A stretch of 64,000 bases of DNA from the NCBI GenBank assembly GCA_947561715.1, contig OX387198.1:11098001-11162000 (forward strand). Reading direction: 5' to 3'. Below are positions 35,201 through 46,615 of this stretch, piece by piece (position 1 is the stretch's first letter; each line of letters starts with the position of its first letter). The notes under the pieces are model-generated. The model worked only from the letters and a program-made list of their open reading frames with translations. It did not search any database and was not told the origin of the DNA. Source of the DNA: Ascidia mentula (Eukaryota > Chordata > Ascidiacea > Phlebobranchia > Ascidiidae). The position numbers and the translations under genes are program-made.

Positions 35201-38037
35201 AAGTAATTCATTGTAAACTCAATTTTTTATAAGCTGTAGTGCTTTGTCAATAAAAGAGTAGGAGTATAGTTTCGTTAAACTAAAAATGCCTGTATTAAAC
35301 AGAAAAGTTGTTGATGTCACAAATTTGCGAAGTTGCCCTATTACTTTATTACCCATGTAACAAATAACCGAATGTCAACGAACTATCAGCTCACCTTGTG
35401 TTTCAGTGCACTACCACTTGTTGTTGTATCTAATAAGGTTAATAGATAATTTGAATATGGTCTTTTACCGTTTGCATCCACCTACATGTATAGCATTTGG
35501 CAACGTCATGATAGCTTTACTTTTCATTGTATTCTGCAAAGACACCTGGCTCTATTGTTTCGCAAAAAAGATTCGCAGTTTTTATTGTTCTCTTATATGA
35601 CCTAATCATACGTGTGCAATGGAAACACAAAGCTGCTGTGAAAGTAATATATCAATGCTCATTTGTGACGTAAAATACCTCATCCGACGTATTCGCTAAC
35701 GCTATTTTACAGGATTCTGTTGTTGACAAAACAACAATAAACCAATCAGTTGAAGAAATAAACAAACATCTCCAGAAGTTTGAAAATGAGCATCTGCCGC
35801 TGCAAAAAGACATTTTTCAATTTAGAAACGCTTTGCAAAAGGTTCCTAAGATTTCTATGTTATATGTACTGTTTAAACTAAACTTTCCTGTGGCGTTTCA
35901 GGAAAACATTGTCAATGAGATGTTAAATAGGTGTGGGTCACAGCTGGAAAGGTATGACAAGGTGATGTCAGATGTAAGTATATACCCTCCTGAATGTCTC
36001 TAAAACATATCACAAGTTGCTTGTTTAATGAATTGGTGAAATGGGCATAAAAACGAGAATTGAAACTTTTAGTTTTGCGACAAGAAAAAGTTTCATGATT
36101 CACACGAAAAATTTTCGCTGGAAGCTTTACTGTGGTTCGACAGACATCAACTTTCAAACACGAACTCGTTTACCTGTGCAAGGAAGGTTCAACTTAAGGC
36201 GATTGAAATTAGAAAAAAATTGTACGAGAAGACGAATTTCTTAAACCTTGTGAGTTTCGAAAAACTTTGCGCTGTTTCTACAAATCTTTTTAAAATATTT
36301 TATCCTTGACTTATTTTTTTTTAATCTGACGACTAATGTAGTTTCATCTTTAGTACTTTTGTCGTTTAAACAATGTCAAAACCATTAGTAGTTTTATCTC
36401 CGTAAGAGGACTCTTTTCGTCTAAACAATGACATATGCGCCCACTTTGATGACCTCTGTAAAGTAAACTATTTTGATTTTGTGTAGAAACTCAAGACCGT
36501 CGAAAGCGGAAAACTTATTTCTGGGCTAAAAACAAGTTACAAGCAAAAAATGACCAAGGTATTTCAATAAAGCAAGAAACCTTCATTGTGTTTTTTTACT
36601 TTTGATCTCGAATGCATTTATCCTGAAAGGTTGCTGGAAGCGAATATGTTCCCGATGAACGATTTAATGAAGCGGAAGTGGAAGTCATGAATAAGTGCCT
36701 GGAGAATTTACATCAAACAGTAATCCATGTTCCCGACAAGGTGGCTTGCAACCAGCTTGCTACACAAATTTTAGAAAACGAACAAGAAAAATTTATGGAA
36801 ATAAACAAGTATCGCAAAGTAATACAGAAACACTTTTCTGTCTTTACTTGATAATATGAAAGTATGTTGGTTTTCTATACTTTATAGGACAAACAAACTT
36901 TGGAACAAAATACACGAGCACGTGATCTCAAAAAACGCTATGTTGACGAAATGTTAAAGGTACTTGGCAACGAAAATGAAATATGACTTTTCTGGGAATA
37001 TTTAACTTGGTTTTTAAAGTATTTTCTATTAGGATCTAGTTAACTTTAAATAAAATACCAACTTTGACTAAATCTTTGTCAGCTTTTGACCAATGCAAAC
37101 AACGAAGAGTATTTTTCTGAAAATCAATCCCAACTAAAAGAGAAGCTGCAACAAGAGTTTGATGACAAACGATACGCCAAAGAACCACTTGAAAAACACC
37201 GAGAAATTAGCTCCGACTTACTGAAAGCAATGAACATTTTCCATGGCTTGATGAAAAAGGAGCTCAAGCAAAACCTGGTACTGTTGACTCAATGGTTTAT
37301 TAAAACTATCTTATTGTAAACTGTAAAACTATTTTGATAACATAGGCAAAAAGAAAGCATATAATAGCACTGATGATGAACACAGTGTGCTAAATGACTG
37401 GCATAGTAGCTTTGGCTTTCTTGTTCAAGTTTTTACAACTAAACTATCTATTTTAACTATTTATCTCCACTAACTACCTAGTTTTAACGGCAGATTGGCA
37501 AAAGAGAAGTACTTCAGAAATTGTTGGAATTTTTGCTGAACAAATACAACTCGGATGTGTATGAGGTAAGTTGAAAGTGTGATTGTGAAAGAACTCATTT
37601 GTTTCTAAGGATTTCCAAAATCTATCAACTAAACTAAAGAGCAAAATCTCAACCATAAGTTGCTTTGCAGGTGAATGACAGCATGACGTTTACAGCTTGC
37701 TTGTTGCATTTACAGCCCTAGGCTTTTAACTTTGTCGTGCTCAATTGCGCTATTTTAAATCTAGTTTATCGATGCTCAATATGCCGATGCAGAGGATTTT
37801 ACTGCCCTGCACAAGGAATACAAGGCTGCCCTTAAAAAGCAGCTGGCCAGTGCAGCAAAAGATCCTGATCTTTCGAAGGAGTTCCAACAAAGACTAGAAG
37901 TCGCACTCGACCGCTCGCAACTCGATTGGTGCAGAATTAACCAGCTTCACAAAAAGTTTTACACGATGAAAGTTACACGTCCAGGTTCCAAAATTGGTGC
38001 TATCGTTGGCGGTGTAATAGGATGCCTAATCCTATAG
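32228..38037 (+). CDS. Atlastin/GBP-like large GTPase gene B (complete start, truncated tail)
   Basis: 21 exons: 32228-32303, 32380-32588, 32703-32843, 33185-33340, 33421-33480, 33567-33707, 33780-33870, 33954-34129, 34187-34255, 34329-34523, 34726-34794, 34857-34982, 35713-35841, 35902-35973, 36073-36249, 36487-36558, 36630-36818, 36888-36959, 37083-37277, 37494-37565, 37765-38037; 919 codons. P-loop GSFRQGKS at residues 71-78, DTQG at 149-152, LVRDW at 219-223, as in atlastins. Residues from 351 are repeated helical modules. Very similar to gene A in exons and introns, so a recent duplicate. Oddities: the exon 9 acceptor is AAG instead of CAG, and the last exon has a 5-base net gain that ends the protein at 38035-38037, losing the hydrophobic tail gene A has. 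Family is well supported; function is inferred. Confidence 0.88.
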
Positions 38038-38576
38038 CGGGATTGGAAATAGTTTTCGTTCCTGGTGCTGTGGCGGTCACTCGTGGTGTTATTACAGGTG
38101 CATCGTTAGGAAACCTCTTTAACAGTTGGATGTCTGGAGTAGTTGATTATTTCCGAAAGTAAAAAAGCAACATGTTGCCACTGTACTAAACACATGAATA
38201 TCTATTTTGTAAGTCATATATCCCCATTCCTTGTTTGTATTGTATCTTCACTTACTAATTTCACTTATTGCGTAAATCGCACAGTCAGTAATAGTTTTAG
38301 TCGGCGGTTGTACTTGACTGTCACACGATACAACGCACAATGTTTTTTTTAAGGTGTTGTTGGCGATTGCACTGTTGGTGTGAAATTTTCCTTTATTAGC
38401 CTACAAGACCACTTGAAAGAGACGAATTAGATCTGTACGCGGCCCCTTGATAAAATGTGTAACGTATGTTTGTGTAAATAGCGATGTACATCGACGATTT
38501 ATGTTAACCTGTCAAGACTGTCCATAATCTACATTTTTTTTCTTTAATGCCTTCTGCTTGCAGTTCATGAAACTGA

Positions 38577-38582
38577 AATAAA
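38577..38582 (+). terminator. Polyadenylation signal of gene B
   Basis: AATAAA in the same context as the gene A signal at 5904. Gene A-like flank continues to about 38803, then stops. Confidence 0.5.
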
Positions 38583-38802
38583 TGATTGATCTTTGAGGCA
38601 AAAGATATTGTGATGGATGTCATGACGGTTGATTCGCCATCCCGCTGATGAAAGCAAGCTGTGGTGCGCTATACATACGAAAGCTGCTACGTGGATAGCA
38701 TAAGCAAGCGAGAATACAAAGGACTATCAAGCACAAAAATGTTAACCTTTGTTTTTTTAGCATGGTCAGTCACCAACCACAAATAGCTGTGCCAAAAACG
38801 TA

Positions 38803-39320
38803 TTGCTCTTTTAAGATATTTTGTTGACAACTCGCTAAAAAAGCTGACAACGAATATGAAACTATTGCTACGTGGAAAGGTTGTTCATAAAATGTTCATT
38901 TGTGTTGCTGGTGGTTAATCAGACAAGACGATTAGACAATTAATCACATGTCATATATGTATGTACATTTATTTTTTTCCGCTATTGGTCGAAATACGAA
39001 GCAAACAAAAGATGCAAAATCGTGTAAATAAAACTGAGAAATTGAATCGCACAATTCCAGGTAGGTGGTGATTTTTTTAAATTTATTAACATAAAAAGTT
39101 TACCCACATATTTGTCACGCAGTTAGCTCTGTTTTTAATTTCTAATTTGCAGGAAAGGGACAATATCTAATGAGTATAACATACAAATCACACTACAATA
39201 AAATACACAGATTAAAGACTAGGATAATAAAAGAACTCTCTGGGTTTACAAACTAGTAGTAGACTACATGTCGAACATAGTGGGGTTACATCTTTACACA
39301 AACATAATTTTGATTAAAAA
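38803..39320. other. Intergenic space between convergent genes B and C
   Basis: AT-rich, no coding frame of note. Holds the 3' flank of gene C on the minus strand; the minus-strand AATAAA corresponding to 39082-39087 may be its poly(A) signal. Confidence 0.4.
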
Positions 39321-39757
39321 TCACTTTTTTAGTTTCTGGCATACATCTTTTATCCAACCAACACAGTAGTGCCCTGCCGCAGCACCCCAGGTAGCGCCTC
39401 TTAAAACAGTAAGCGGCCCCAAAACCCAGCCTACTCCAGGGATGAAAATAATTTCCACTGCAGCTAAACCAGCTCCTACCAAGCCACCTAACACGGCACC
39501 AATGTATGATGTGGTGTTAGTAACTTGACGTGTGTAAAATAATTTATGGATTAGGTTGATTTTTTTCCAGGAATAAACCCTTTCAAGTGATGTTTCAAGT
39601 CGCTGTGTATATTCTTTTCCAATGCCAAAGGAATTTTTCATCTCCTGGACCAATGCAGCCTTTGTTGAATCATGAAATTTCTGGAAATCGTCTGGTGTTG
39701 CGAACTTGCCAAGGATAAACTTGGAAAAAAATAACATTTATATTTCCGTTGTGTATA

Positions 39758-39810
39758 AGCTGCAGACAGATGGCCACTGTTTCGACCTAAAAGGTCTCAT
39801 CAGTGCAGCT
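39758..39810 (-). ncRNA. Hammerhead ribozyme (downstream copy in element)
   Basis: Read on the minus strand: stem I AGCTGCA; CTGATGA; stem II GACC-TTTTA-GGTC; GAAA; stem III CAG-TGGCCAT-CTG; cleavage TC; stem I return TGCAGCT. All catalytic bases are present and the three stems pair. Predicted cut after the C at 39765. Confidence 0.88.
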
Positions 39811-40042
39811 GGTGTGACTATCAGACGACTTTGCTGACCAAACGGCCAAGCAAAGACTTCCACTTTGTGGTCACTATACAATCACCGTGATCCGTTGGGC
39901 ACCAAACTAGGTGAAACCAAACAGGAGAAAACTAGGTGGAAACACTATGGCCCAGCAAAGCTCAACCAATAGTGCCGTCAGGCCCCGTGTCATAATAATC
40001 ATATGATAAGCAATGTGGAGCCAACAATATGAATTGTGTACA

Positions 40043-40095
40043 AGCTGCAGACAGATGGCCACTGTTTCGACCTAAAAGGTCTCATCAGTGCAGCT
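40043..40095 (-). ncRNA. Hammerhead ribozyme (upstream copy in element)
   Basis: Identical in all core and stem bases to the copy at 39758-39810. Predicted cut after the C at 40050, so double cleavage would release a 285-nucleotide RNA (40049 to 39765). The flanks extend stem I by a long imperfect hairpin. Confidence 0.88.
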
Positions 40096-41858
40096 GGTGT
40101 GCAGCTTATACACAATTCATATTATTGGCTCCACATTGCTTATTTATATTTCCGTTTGATTTAAATTACTTTGTTTTTAACATCGATGAAAAGGCTACTT
40201 ACTTTGTCAAAGTTGGAGTTATGCTGAACAATCAAACATTGCAGTTGTTGGTTCAAAGAGCACTTTTGAATGACCTGAAATAAAATTCATGTCATCAAAA
40301 ACCATTGATGTATAGTGAATATTTAGCTTTAAAAATGAAATCCATCCCAGTCGTATAATTTTTTGTGGAAATACATTTTAGGCTCCCATTATCTTTGTAA
40401 TTCAGGGGTACAAAAACTTTAAAAGGTGGTCAATAATTTGCATACCATCTCGTGCTTCTGTTTTTTCAACAATTCAGAAAGTTTGTCTAGAAAAATATTG
40501 AGATCCCCCATTACATGTGAATAATCCTCATAACATTTTGCTTTTGACTTTTGAAATTGGTTAAATAATTTCAAGACTCTTTGTGACTCTTCCTCTGAAA
40601 ACACTTGCAATGATTTTGCATCACAGGTGGACTTGACAAAATCCTAATAAAATGTACACATGAATGTTTTCTTTAGCTAACTTGAACTGAATTATGTGTA
40701 GTAACATACCAGCAAGTTGGTTATGAAACTATCTTTCAATTTGCGTGATTCTCTGTGTAGCTGAAGTTTGTCTATTTTCTAAATGATGTTTTTAGTGTTT
40801 AGCATATATTTGTGGCAACCAAACCATATGTTTATTACTTGAAGCAGTCGGAATTTCTCATAAACCTTTTTTCTTTCATTTTCAAGCATACATTCTGCTA
40901 AATTGTCACAAGCTTGTTTGTTTTCAATAAAGTTGACTGTCATGTGAAGTTCTCCCAGACACTCATTTATTACTTTTTCTTCCTCCTGCTTAAACAGCTT
41001 TTCGTTAATCCGAGGTCCTTGAAGTACCTGAATACATAGGAATTGACTGAGGTAACCGAAATAGAGTTCACATTGTTTTAAAAAATAAAATGTTGCAATA
41101 TAACAGAAGTCAAATATTCATTAAATTAATCTCAACAGTCATTGCTTTGAATAGGAGCATATATGTGCTGTATTGCCACTGTAAGGAGTTTATACCTTTA
41201 ACATTCAAGATTTGTAACTTTTTTGAATCTTCAAAACCATTTGTGAACAACCTTTTGGTGTCTTCGCAATTTCCTAAACAATATCATGCTCATTAAGGGT
41301 ATTGAGGTATTGGTCTCCTCATCATAGTGGTTTATATTTGGTATAAATGTAAAGTGAAAAGCAAACAACTCCATAAGATTGTAAATTGGCAATGGGATAA
41401 ACATTTGTGCTTAATTACTTTGTTCAATTCCGTGGTGGTTTCATACATATCTTTTCGCAATTCAATAGCATTATGGAGAGAGTTCTTCAAATCAACACAA
41501 AGATCTGTTCCATAGGTAGTGTGATGGTCAAAGTATCTCAGGGCCTCGTCCAACAGTTTTGAATGAATGGTACCAAACTCGTTCAAGTCACCAGAAAACT
41601 GTAAATTTGTTCAATGCTTATTGCTTGATGATTGTAATTGCATGGAAAAATACGAGTTAAAACTTAGATGTTACATAGCACAGTTTATTACGTTGCTCAA
41701 CACAACTGCCCAGTGAAAAGACAGCTTAAACTTGTTACTTTGGTACCTACGTCAGATAGACGATGGTCGTACTTCTCCAATTGTGTGAAAGACCACTCCT
41801 CCATTGTATAACTAATTTCGCTCTAAAGAAAAAATGGGTTAAGTAAGTAAAAACAATT

Positions 41859-41950
41859 TGGAGCCAATAATATGAAAGAGTTACACTTTTAGCTGAACTG
41901 ATGAGACCTAACAAGTCGAAACAGTAGCTATCAGTCTGTAGCTCACTTAA
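41859..41950 (+). mobile_element. Degenerate single retrozyme-like copy, opposite strand
   Basis: In intron 13 of gene C, plus strand. It begins with the same 'ggagccaataatatga' flank as the 39751-40141 element and contains one hammerhead-like core (41891-41943). No second core or target duplication seen. Confidence 0.6.
41891..41943 (+). ncRNA. Degenerate hammerhead ribozyme
   Basis: AGCTGAA, CTGATGA, stem II GAC-CTAACAA-GTC, GAAA, then CAG-TAGCTAT-CAG, TC and TGTAGCT. The catalytic bases are kept, but stem III has an A-A mismatch and stem I one mismatch plus a G-U pair, so activity is doubtful. Confidence 0.6.
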
Positions 41951-44765
41951 TTTAAACTAGGTATTTTGGTAATGATGTTTGAACCTTTTGCAAATTATTT
42001 CTATATCGAAGTACTTGTTCCTCCAAATGAAGCCATTCATCAAGCAAAATTTCACAATCTCTTCTTTCATTCTGCACCAGGGAATGGGCTTCATTTTTAT
42101 CATTGTCAGAATCCTTAAAAACTTACCATGAAAACTCATGAAACTGATTTCGTTTACCCAAAAACATCACTTTTTAGATAAAAACATTAGTCTTTTTACA
42201 CAAAATAATGTCTTACTCACAAAAAGTCTTATACCGAAACAAATATTTATCCAATTTTTAAGATTTTGTTTTGTGGGATTTTGTGTTAAGTTTGTAAACT
42301 TGTTTAATTTATAGCAAATTTATTTTTGTTTTTTATTGTACCTACATCATTATTTCTTTGCAGATTTTCCCTAAACTTCTCTAATGCCTTCTTGGCAGCT
42401 GCTTTGTCACAGTCTGTAAGCTGTTCCTCACTAAGAAATGTTTTTAGGTTTTCTTGTTGTTTCAAAACTTCCTGAAAAAATTAGTTTACTTACTTGCAAA
42501 ATATCCCCGCCACCTACATACATATTATTATGAAATTTTAAAACTCTTTATTATGAACTCATGTAGGGTGACACATAAAACATGGGATTTATACTTTGGG
42601 AATTAACCAATTTGTGATGTCTTAGTGTGTTCTGCAGTGAAGCAAAAGATATTTTAAGCCACAATCGTCACAATATATAAGATGCCTAAATTTATAATCA
42701 TACTTACACTACATTCCCTTTTGTAAACACCTAACCCCTCAACAGCTTTCTTCTTGTAAGTGTTTTTCATTGCAGCCTAAAGGAATAAGTGTAAATTAAT
42801 TGAAATGAAAATTTTATTCAAAATTAACTCTTACAGTATTGAATTCAATTTTGCATTGAAACGTTTCGAGAAACAACTTGCAGCACTCTTCCCACTTTTC
42901 TCGGTAGGCAATAATGAAGCTATCTTCACCAATTTTCGTCTCTGCGTCAAAGTGACTCAATGTGGTCTTTACAATTTGCTCATGTATGGAAGTAGCCTCC
43001 TCTTTTGTCATCATATTATAGCAGTGTTTCTTGTGGCAAAAAATACTTTGGGGTCAACCAAAATTATTATTACTTTTGCACAGGACATAACAAAAGGTTA
43101 AGTTCTTCTTGACAAAATTTTAACAGACCTGTTTGTTTCAATGGCTACAGCCAACAATATTTCATAAAATTAAACTTACTTTAAATTCATCTCTGTACAG
43201 ACGTTCACAATCAACCATCACTCTTGTAATTGTAGCTTGTGCATTAGCCTAAAGTAATACACTTCTTCACTTTCTTTCAAATGTTAAGTTTAGGGTCTCA
43301 TACCTCATATAAATCATCAGGTTTAGTGTTTCTTCCAGTGAGCTTTTCTGAATAGATCATGAATATGTTGATCATGTCAGAACCCTGTTGCTCAATCCCA
43401 TTTACTTTTTTTAAGGTTGGTTTGTCAAACAAATGGTGGGCTAGTTCGTTGACATGCAACCTAAAGTCTTTGTGTATGTCTATACATACGCAAATGGATA
43501 TATGAGATTTGAATAAGGCAAATCAGGCACATTAAGAAATGTTACCCCGTAATAAACATTTTGTATCTCCTTTGCCCCGATTTGTAACCTCATATCCCGG
43601 ATATGGTAGCAAGAAACATTCTGTCATTTCAAATGATACCTATAAATGAAGGTAAACAAGTTTAGTTGCAACATTCTACCTGATGATTTTTATAACTACA
43701 ACATCAAAAACAATATTTTTAATAGTTACCTTTATATTTTTGCAAACTGATCGGTGTTCCATAGTAGACCTTGAGCTTTCAAATATGTTCTCAAAATGTT
43801 TACCACCACCTACCAATCCAAAACCTGTATCCTTGTCTGACCAATCTCTCACCAAAAATTGCAAAGACTACAAATCAATTAAAAGTAAAATTTTTGTGAT
43901 TTGAAAGAAACATTAAAACGGAAAGTAATAGCTACACCCAAGATATGATATATACCTGATAAGCAGATTTGGATTGATATTTATCCCGTGCCATTTTTCC
44001 AAAATCTGAAAAAACCTTGCAAAACAAACACGTTACAAAAGCATTAATGTCACAAAACCTTGCCTCACAAAACTTACCCTCAAACATTTCAAGTTGGTTT
44101 TGTCAATTTGTTTTGAAAAGAGCTGAACAAACAACTAAATGCAAACAACTGGTTGTCTCCTTCATCAGTTTCTTGGTGGTCAAACACTCCTTGCGTGTCC
44201 ATCAAAAATATGGCAACCTACGATGTACTTGTGTCTGTTTCTTACTCAGTGGCCTCTTGCACCAATTTCAAGCATGTCACACACCATAATTTAGCTTTTT
44301 TAGTAAATAAATCAATTTAAGTATTTCATGATTTGTTTACCGTTTCATCTTTATTTTGAGGGTGTGGCAAATAAAATGGCCTTCTTGTCATTACAATACC
44401 CCTAGTTTCACTTTCTGTTCCTTCACGCCATTCAAAAACTTGTTCAACATTTTGATCCAAATCTTTCAGCCAGTTAACTTCCTTAAAACAAGAGAAAAAT
44501 ATTTATATTTCACTTCAGGCACTTATCACAAAAACAATCAAACAAGCAGTGCTTACGTTTCCATCTTGTGCAAAGGTAAGATATTGATAGAATAAGTTTA
44601 AAAGGAAGGACTTTCCTTGGCGAAGTTTACCACCAATAGCATAAAGGGCAATCGGTTTGTCACTGACACCTTGCTCGCTAAATACTTGTTCCAAAGTCTC
44701 TTGATCAGTTACTAATTGTGGAGACTTCCAAATCCTTTTTTTTTCTTTTTTGGTGATTGTTACGG

Positions 44766-45649
44766 CTGCAAAATCATTCAATGGTTTTGTAACATGTCAT
44801 GTTATTTTTTTATTTTTAATATTTATTACATGTCATGTTATATCAATTACTATGCGGCTTCCACAAAATATTATAATTTGGTTGTCCAACAGGAACTGCG
44901 TAGGAAATTCGGCTTCTATTACTCTTTTACATTTACACCCCGTCGTTTCTGACGCTATGGTTAGTTATTTCGCTTACGTTAATTACTTCTTTTAACATGA
45001 GCAACTTCTTTCAAATGTCCTTTATCGCGTAATTTCAGCAACAATATCTTTGATTCTGACTATCTTTGATAACGCCTATAGGCTATATTTGAGACTCATT
45101 CCACAAATAAACAGATCATGGCTTTCGGTTTAACAGATCGCAATGTGATCTCACAGATCATGGCTTTGGCCTACTCTCACAGATTAGGCCAGATTTCGGT
45201 TTGGTTTGGTCTCAGAACGGACATAGGTCCAAGTCCACTCTGGTAACAGACCATTGGTGACGGGGCCTCCAGCAACCATGGTGCCAGACTGAGACTTTCT
45301 TAACAGACTTGATGTTAGGTTCCCGTAGATGCAATTCTATCAAAACCTTCGGGCATACCATTTGCGCCACTGCAACTGAATATGAACTAATATCGTAATC
45401 AGAATAAATCGCAACTCAAACAATATTTCGTTTAAGCAATGAAAACGTAAGGAATTCTAGGAAGCTCACACCACTTCGTGGAGTTAATTAGGGAGCTGAG
45501 AATTATTAAAGTCATAAGGAAAATCACAAACACTATGCCAAAATAAACTAAGGAAAGCACATAAAGTATAAGAAATGGCACAGGACGTCTAAGGAAAGTA
45601 GCTAGAACATACGAAGCTCTTTCGAAAGCAGATTGAGCTTGCAGACTAT
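44766..45649. other. Region upstream of gene C
   Basis: The missing first exon of gene C would be expected here, but I see no match to the gene B N-terminus. Around 45110-45220 a phrase 'acagatcatggcttt' recurs in a degenerate way. Nothing else can be supported apart from the frame listed at 45432-45713. Confidence 0.4.
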
Positions 45650-45713
45650 TGTCATTCTGGCAGAATCCAAAATTATTGTTTCGCAAAATGCGTTCCGCAT
45701 TAATGAGCAACAT
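45432..45713 (-). CDS. Open frame starting in the foldback arm, membrane-protein-like
   Basis: 93 codons. The first 20 (MLLINAERILRNNNFGFCQN) lie inside the left arm of the foldback element and read outward. The rest is flanking sequence with a strongly hydrophobic run (FLILYVLSLVYFGIVFVIFL) that could be a transmembrane segment. The right arm has the matching ATG (51067) reading outward into different flanking DNA. No family recognised. Confidence 0.3.
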   Translation of the reverse strand: MLLINAERILRNNNFGFCQNDNSLQAQSAFERASYVLATFLRRPVPFLILYVLSLVYFGIVFVIFLMTLIILSSLINSTKWCELPRIPYVFIA

Positions 45714-45849
45714 TGCACAAGAAGGTTTAACTTGTACAAAAGAGTTTATTGTTGGTATATATCATACCAGTAAGCATTATTTTGCAAAATATTTCACTTC
45801 TTAATCATTTCGTACCAATACCTCTGTAGAAGTCCCAAGTTTATATTCA

Positions 45850-46615
45850 AAATAACCTGAAATACGGATCTTTTTGCTCATTTTTGCATTGCCGGTGACG
45901 TCACTTTCAATCAAATGCCGAACCACTTTCCGCTTCATAGGATTTTATTTAAATCTCAGTATCTGTCAAGGATAGAGTCCAGAATAGCGTGAAAGTAATA
46001 AAAATCGGTAGAGATCCCACGTATTCCATCAGAATGACCTGAAACACCAGTGTTTTTGCGCTTTTTTGCATTGCCGGTGACGTCACATTCAATCAAGTGC
46101 CAAACCACTTTCCGCTTCATAGGATTTTATTTAAATCTCAGTATCTGTCAAGGATGGAGTGCAGAATAGCGTGAAAGTAATAAAAATCGGTAGAGATCCC
46201 ACGTATTCCATCAGAATGACCTGAAACACCAGTGTTTTTGCGCTTTTTTGCATTGCCGGTGACGTCACTTTCAATCAAGTGCCAAACCACTTTCCGCTTC
46301 ATAGGATTTTTTTTAAATCTCAGTATCTGTCAAGGATAGAGTGAAGAATAGCGTGAAAGTAATAAAAATCGGTAGAGATCCCACGTATTCCATCAGAATG
46401 ACCTAAAACACGTGTGTTTTTGAGCTTTTTTGCATTGCTGGTGACGTCACTTTCAATCAAGTGCCAAACCACTTTCCGCTTCATAGGATTTTATTTAAAT
46501 CTCAGTATCTGTCAAAGATAGAGTGCAGAATAGCGTGAAAGTAATAAAAATCGGGAGAGATCCCACGTTTTCCATCAGAATGACTTCAAACCAGGGCTTT
46601 TTCACTTTTTTGCGA
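45850..46615 (+). repeat. 182-bp tandem repeat array, left arm
   Basis: The 'gacgtcac' landmark falls at 45897, 46079, 46261 and 46443, a constant 182-base spacing. Units share 'caaaccactttccgcttcat' and 'cggtagagatcccacgtatt'. The last partial unit decays after 46560. Confidence 0.93.

Larger units (their letters stand above)
39751..40141 (-). mobile_element. Hammerhead-bearing retrozyme-like element with target duplication
   Basis: 391 bases in intron 20 of gene C, flanked by a perfect 15-base direct repeat 'atttatatttccgtt' at 39736-39750 and 40142-40156. It carries two identical 53-base hammerhead ribozyme cores on the minus strand, 285 bases apart. The outer part forms a long hairpin: 40010-40049 pairs with 40101-40141. 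No coding capacity. Tandem hammerheads about 300 bases apart are the hallmark of retrozymes and related Penelope-associated elements. Mobilisation by a helper enzyme is inference. Confidence 0.85.
39321..44765 (-). pseudogene. Atlastin/GBP-like GTPase gene C, diverged and disrupted
   Basis: Exons 2-21 of the gene A/B model, minus strand: 44557-44765, 44341-44481, 44078-44217, 43956-44015, 43730-43867, 43546-43639, 43304-43479, 43180-43248, 42835-43029, 42708-42776, 42346-42471, 41985-42113, 41751-41822, 41419-41598, 41196-41273, 40839-41027, 40710-40778, 40446-40643, 40203-40274, 39321-39719. It keeps GKLRQGKS, DTQG, LVRDW and the Gly-rich C-terminal tail, with splice phases conserved. Lesions: no exon 1 recognised upstream; exon 4 is 140 rather than 156 bases, a frameshift to an early stop; exon 16 has an in-frame TGA. 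Protein divergence from A/B is large, so it is an older paralogue. Most likely a pseudogene, though two sequencing errors would be an alternative. Confidence 0.75.
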
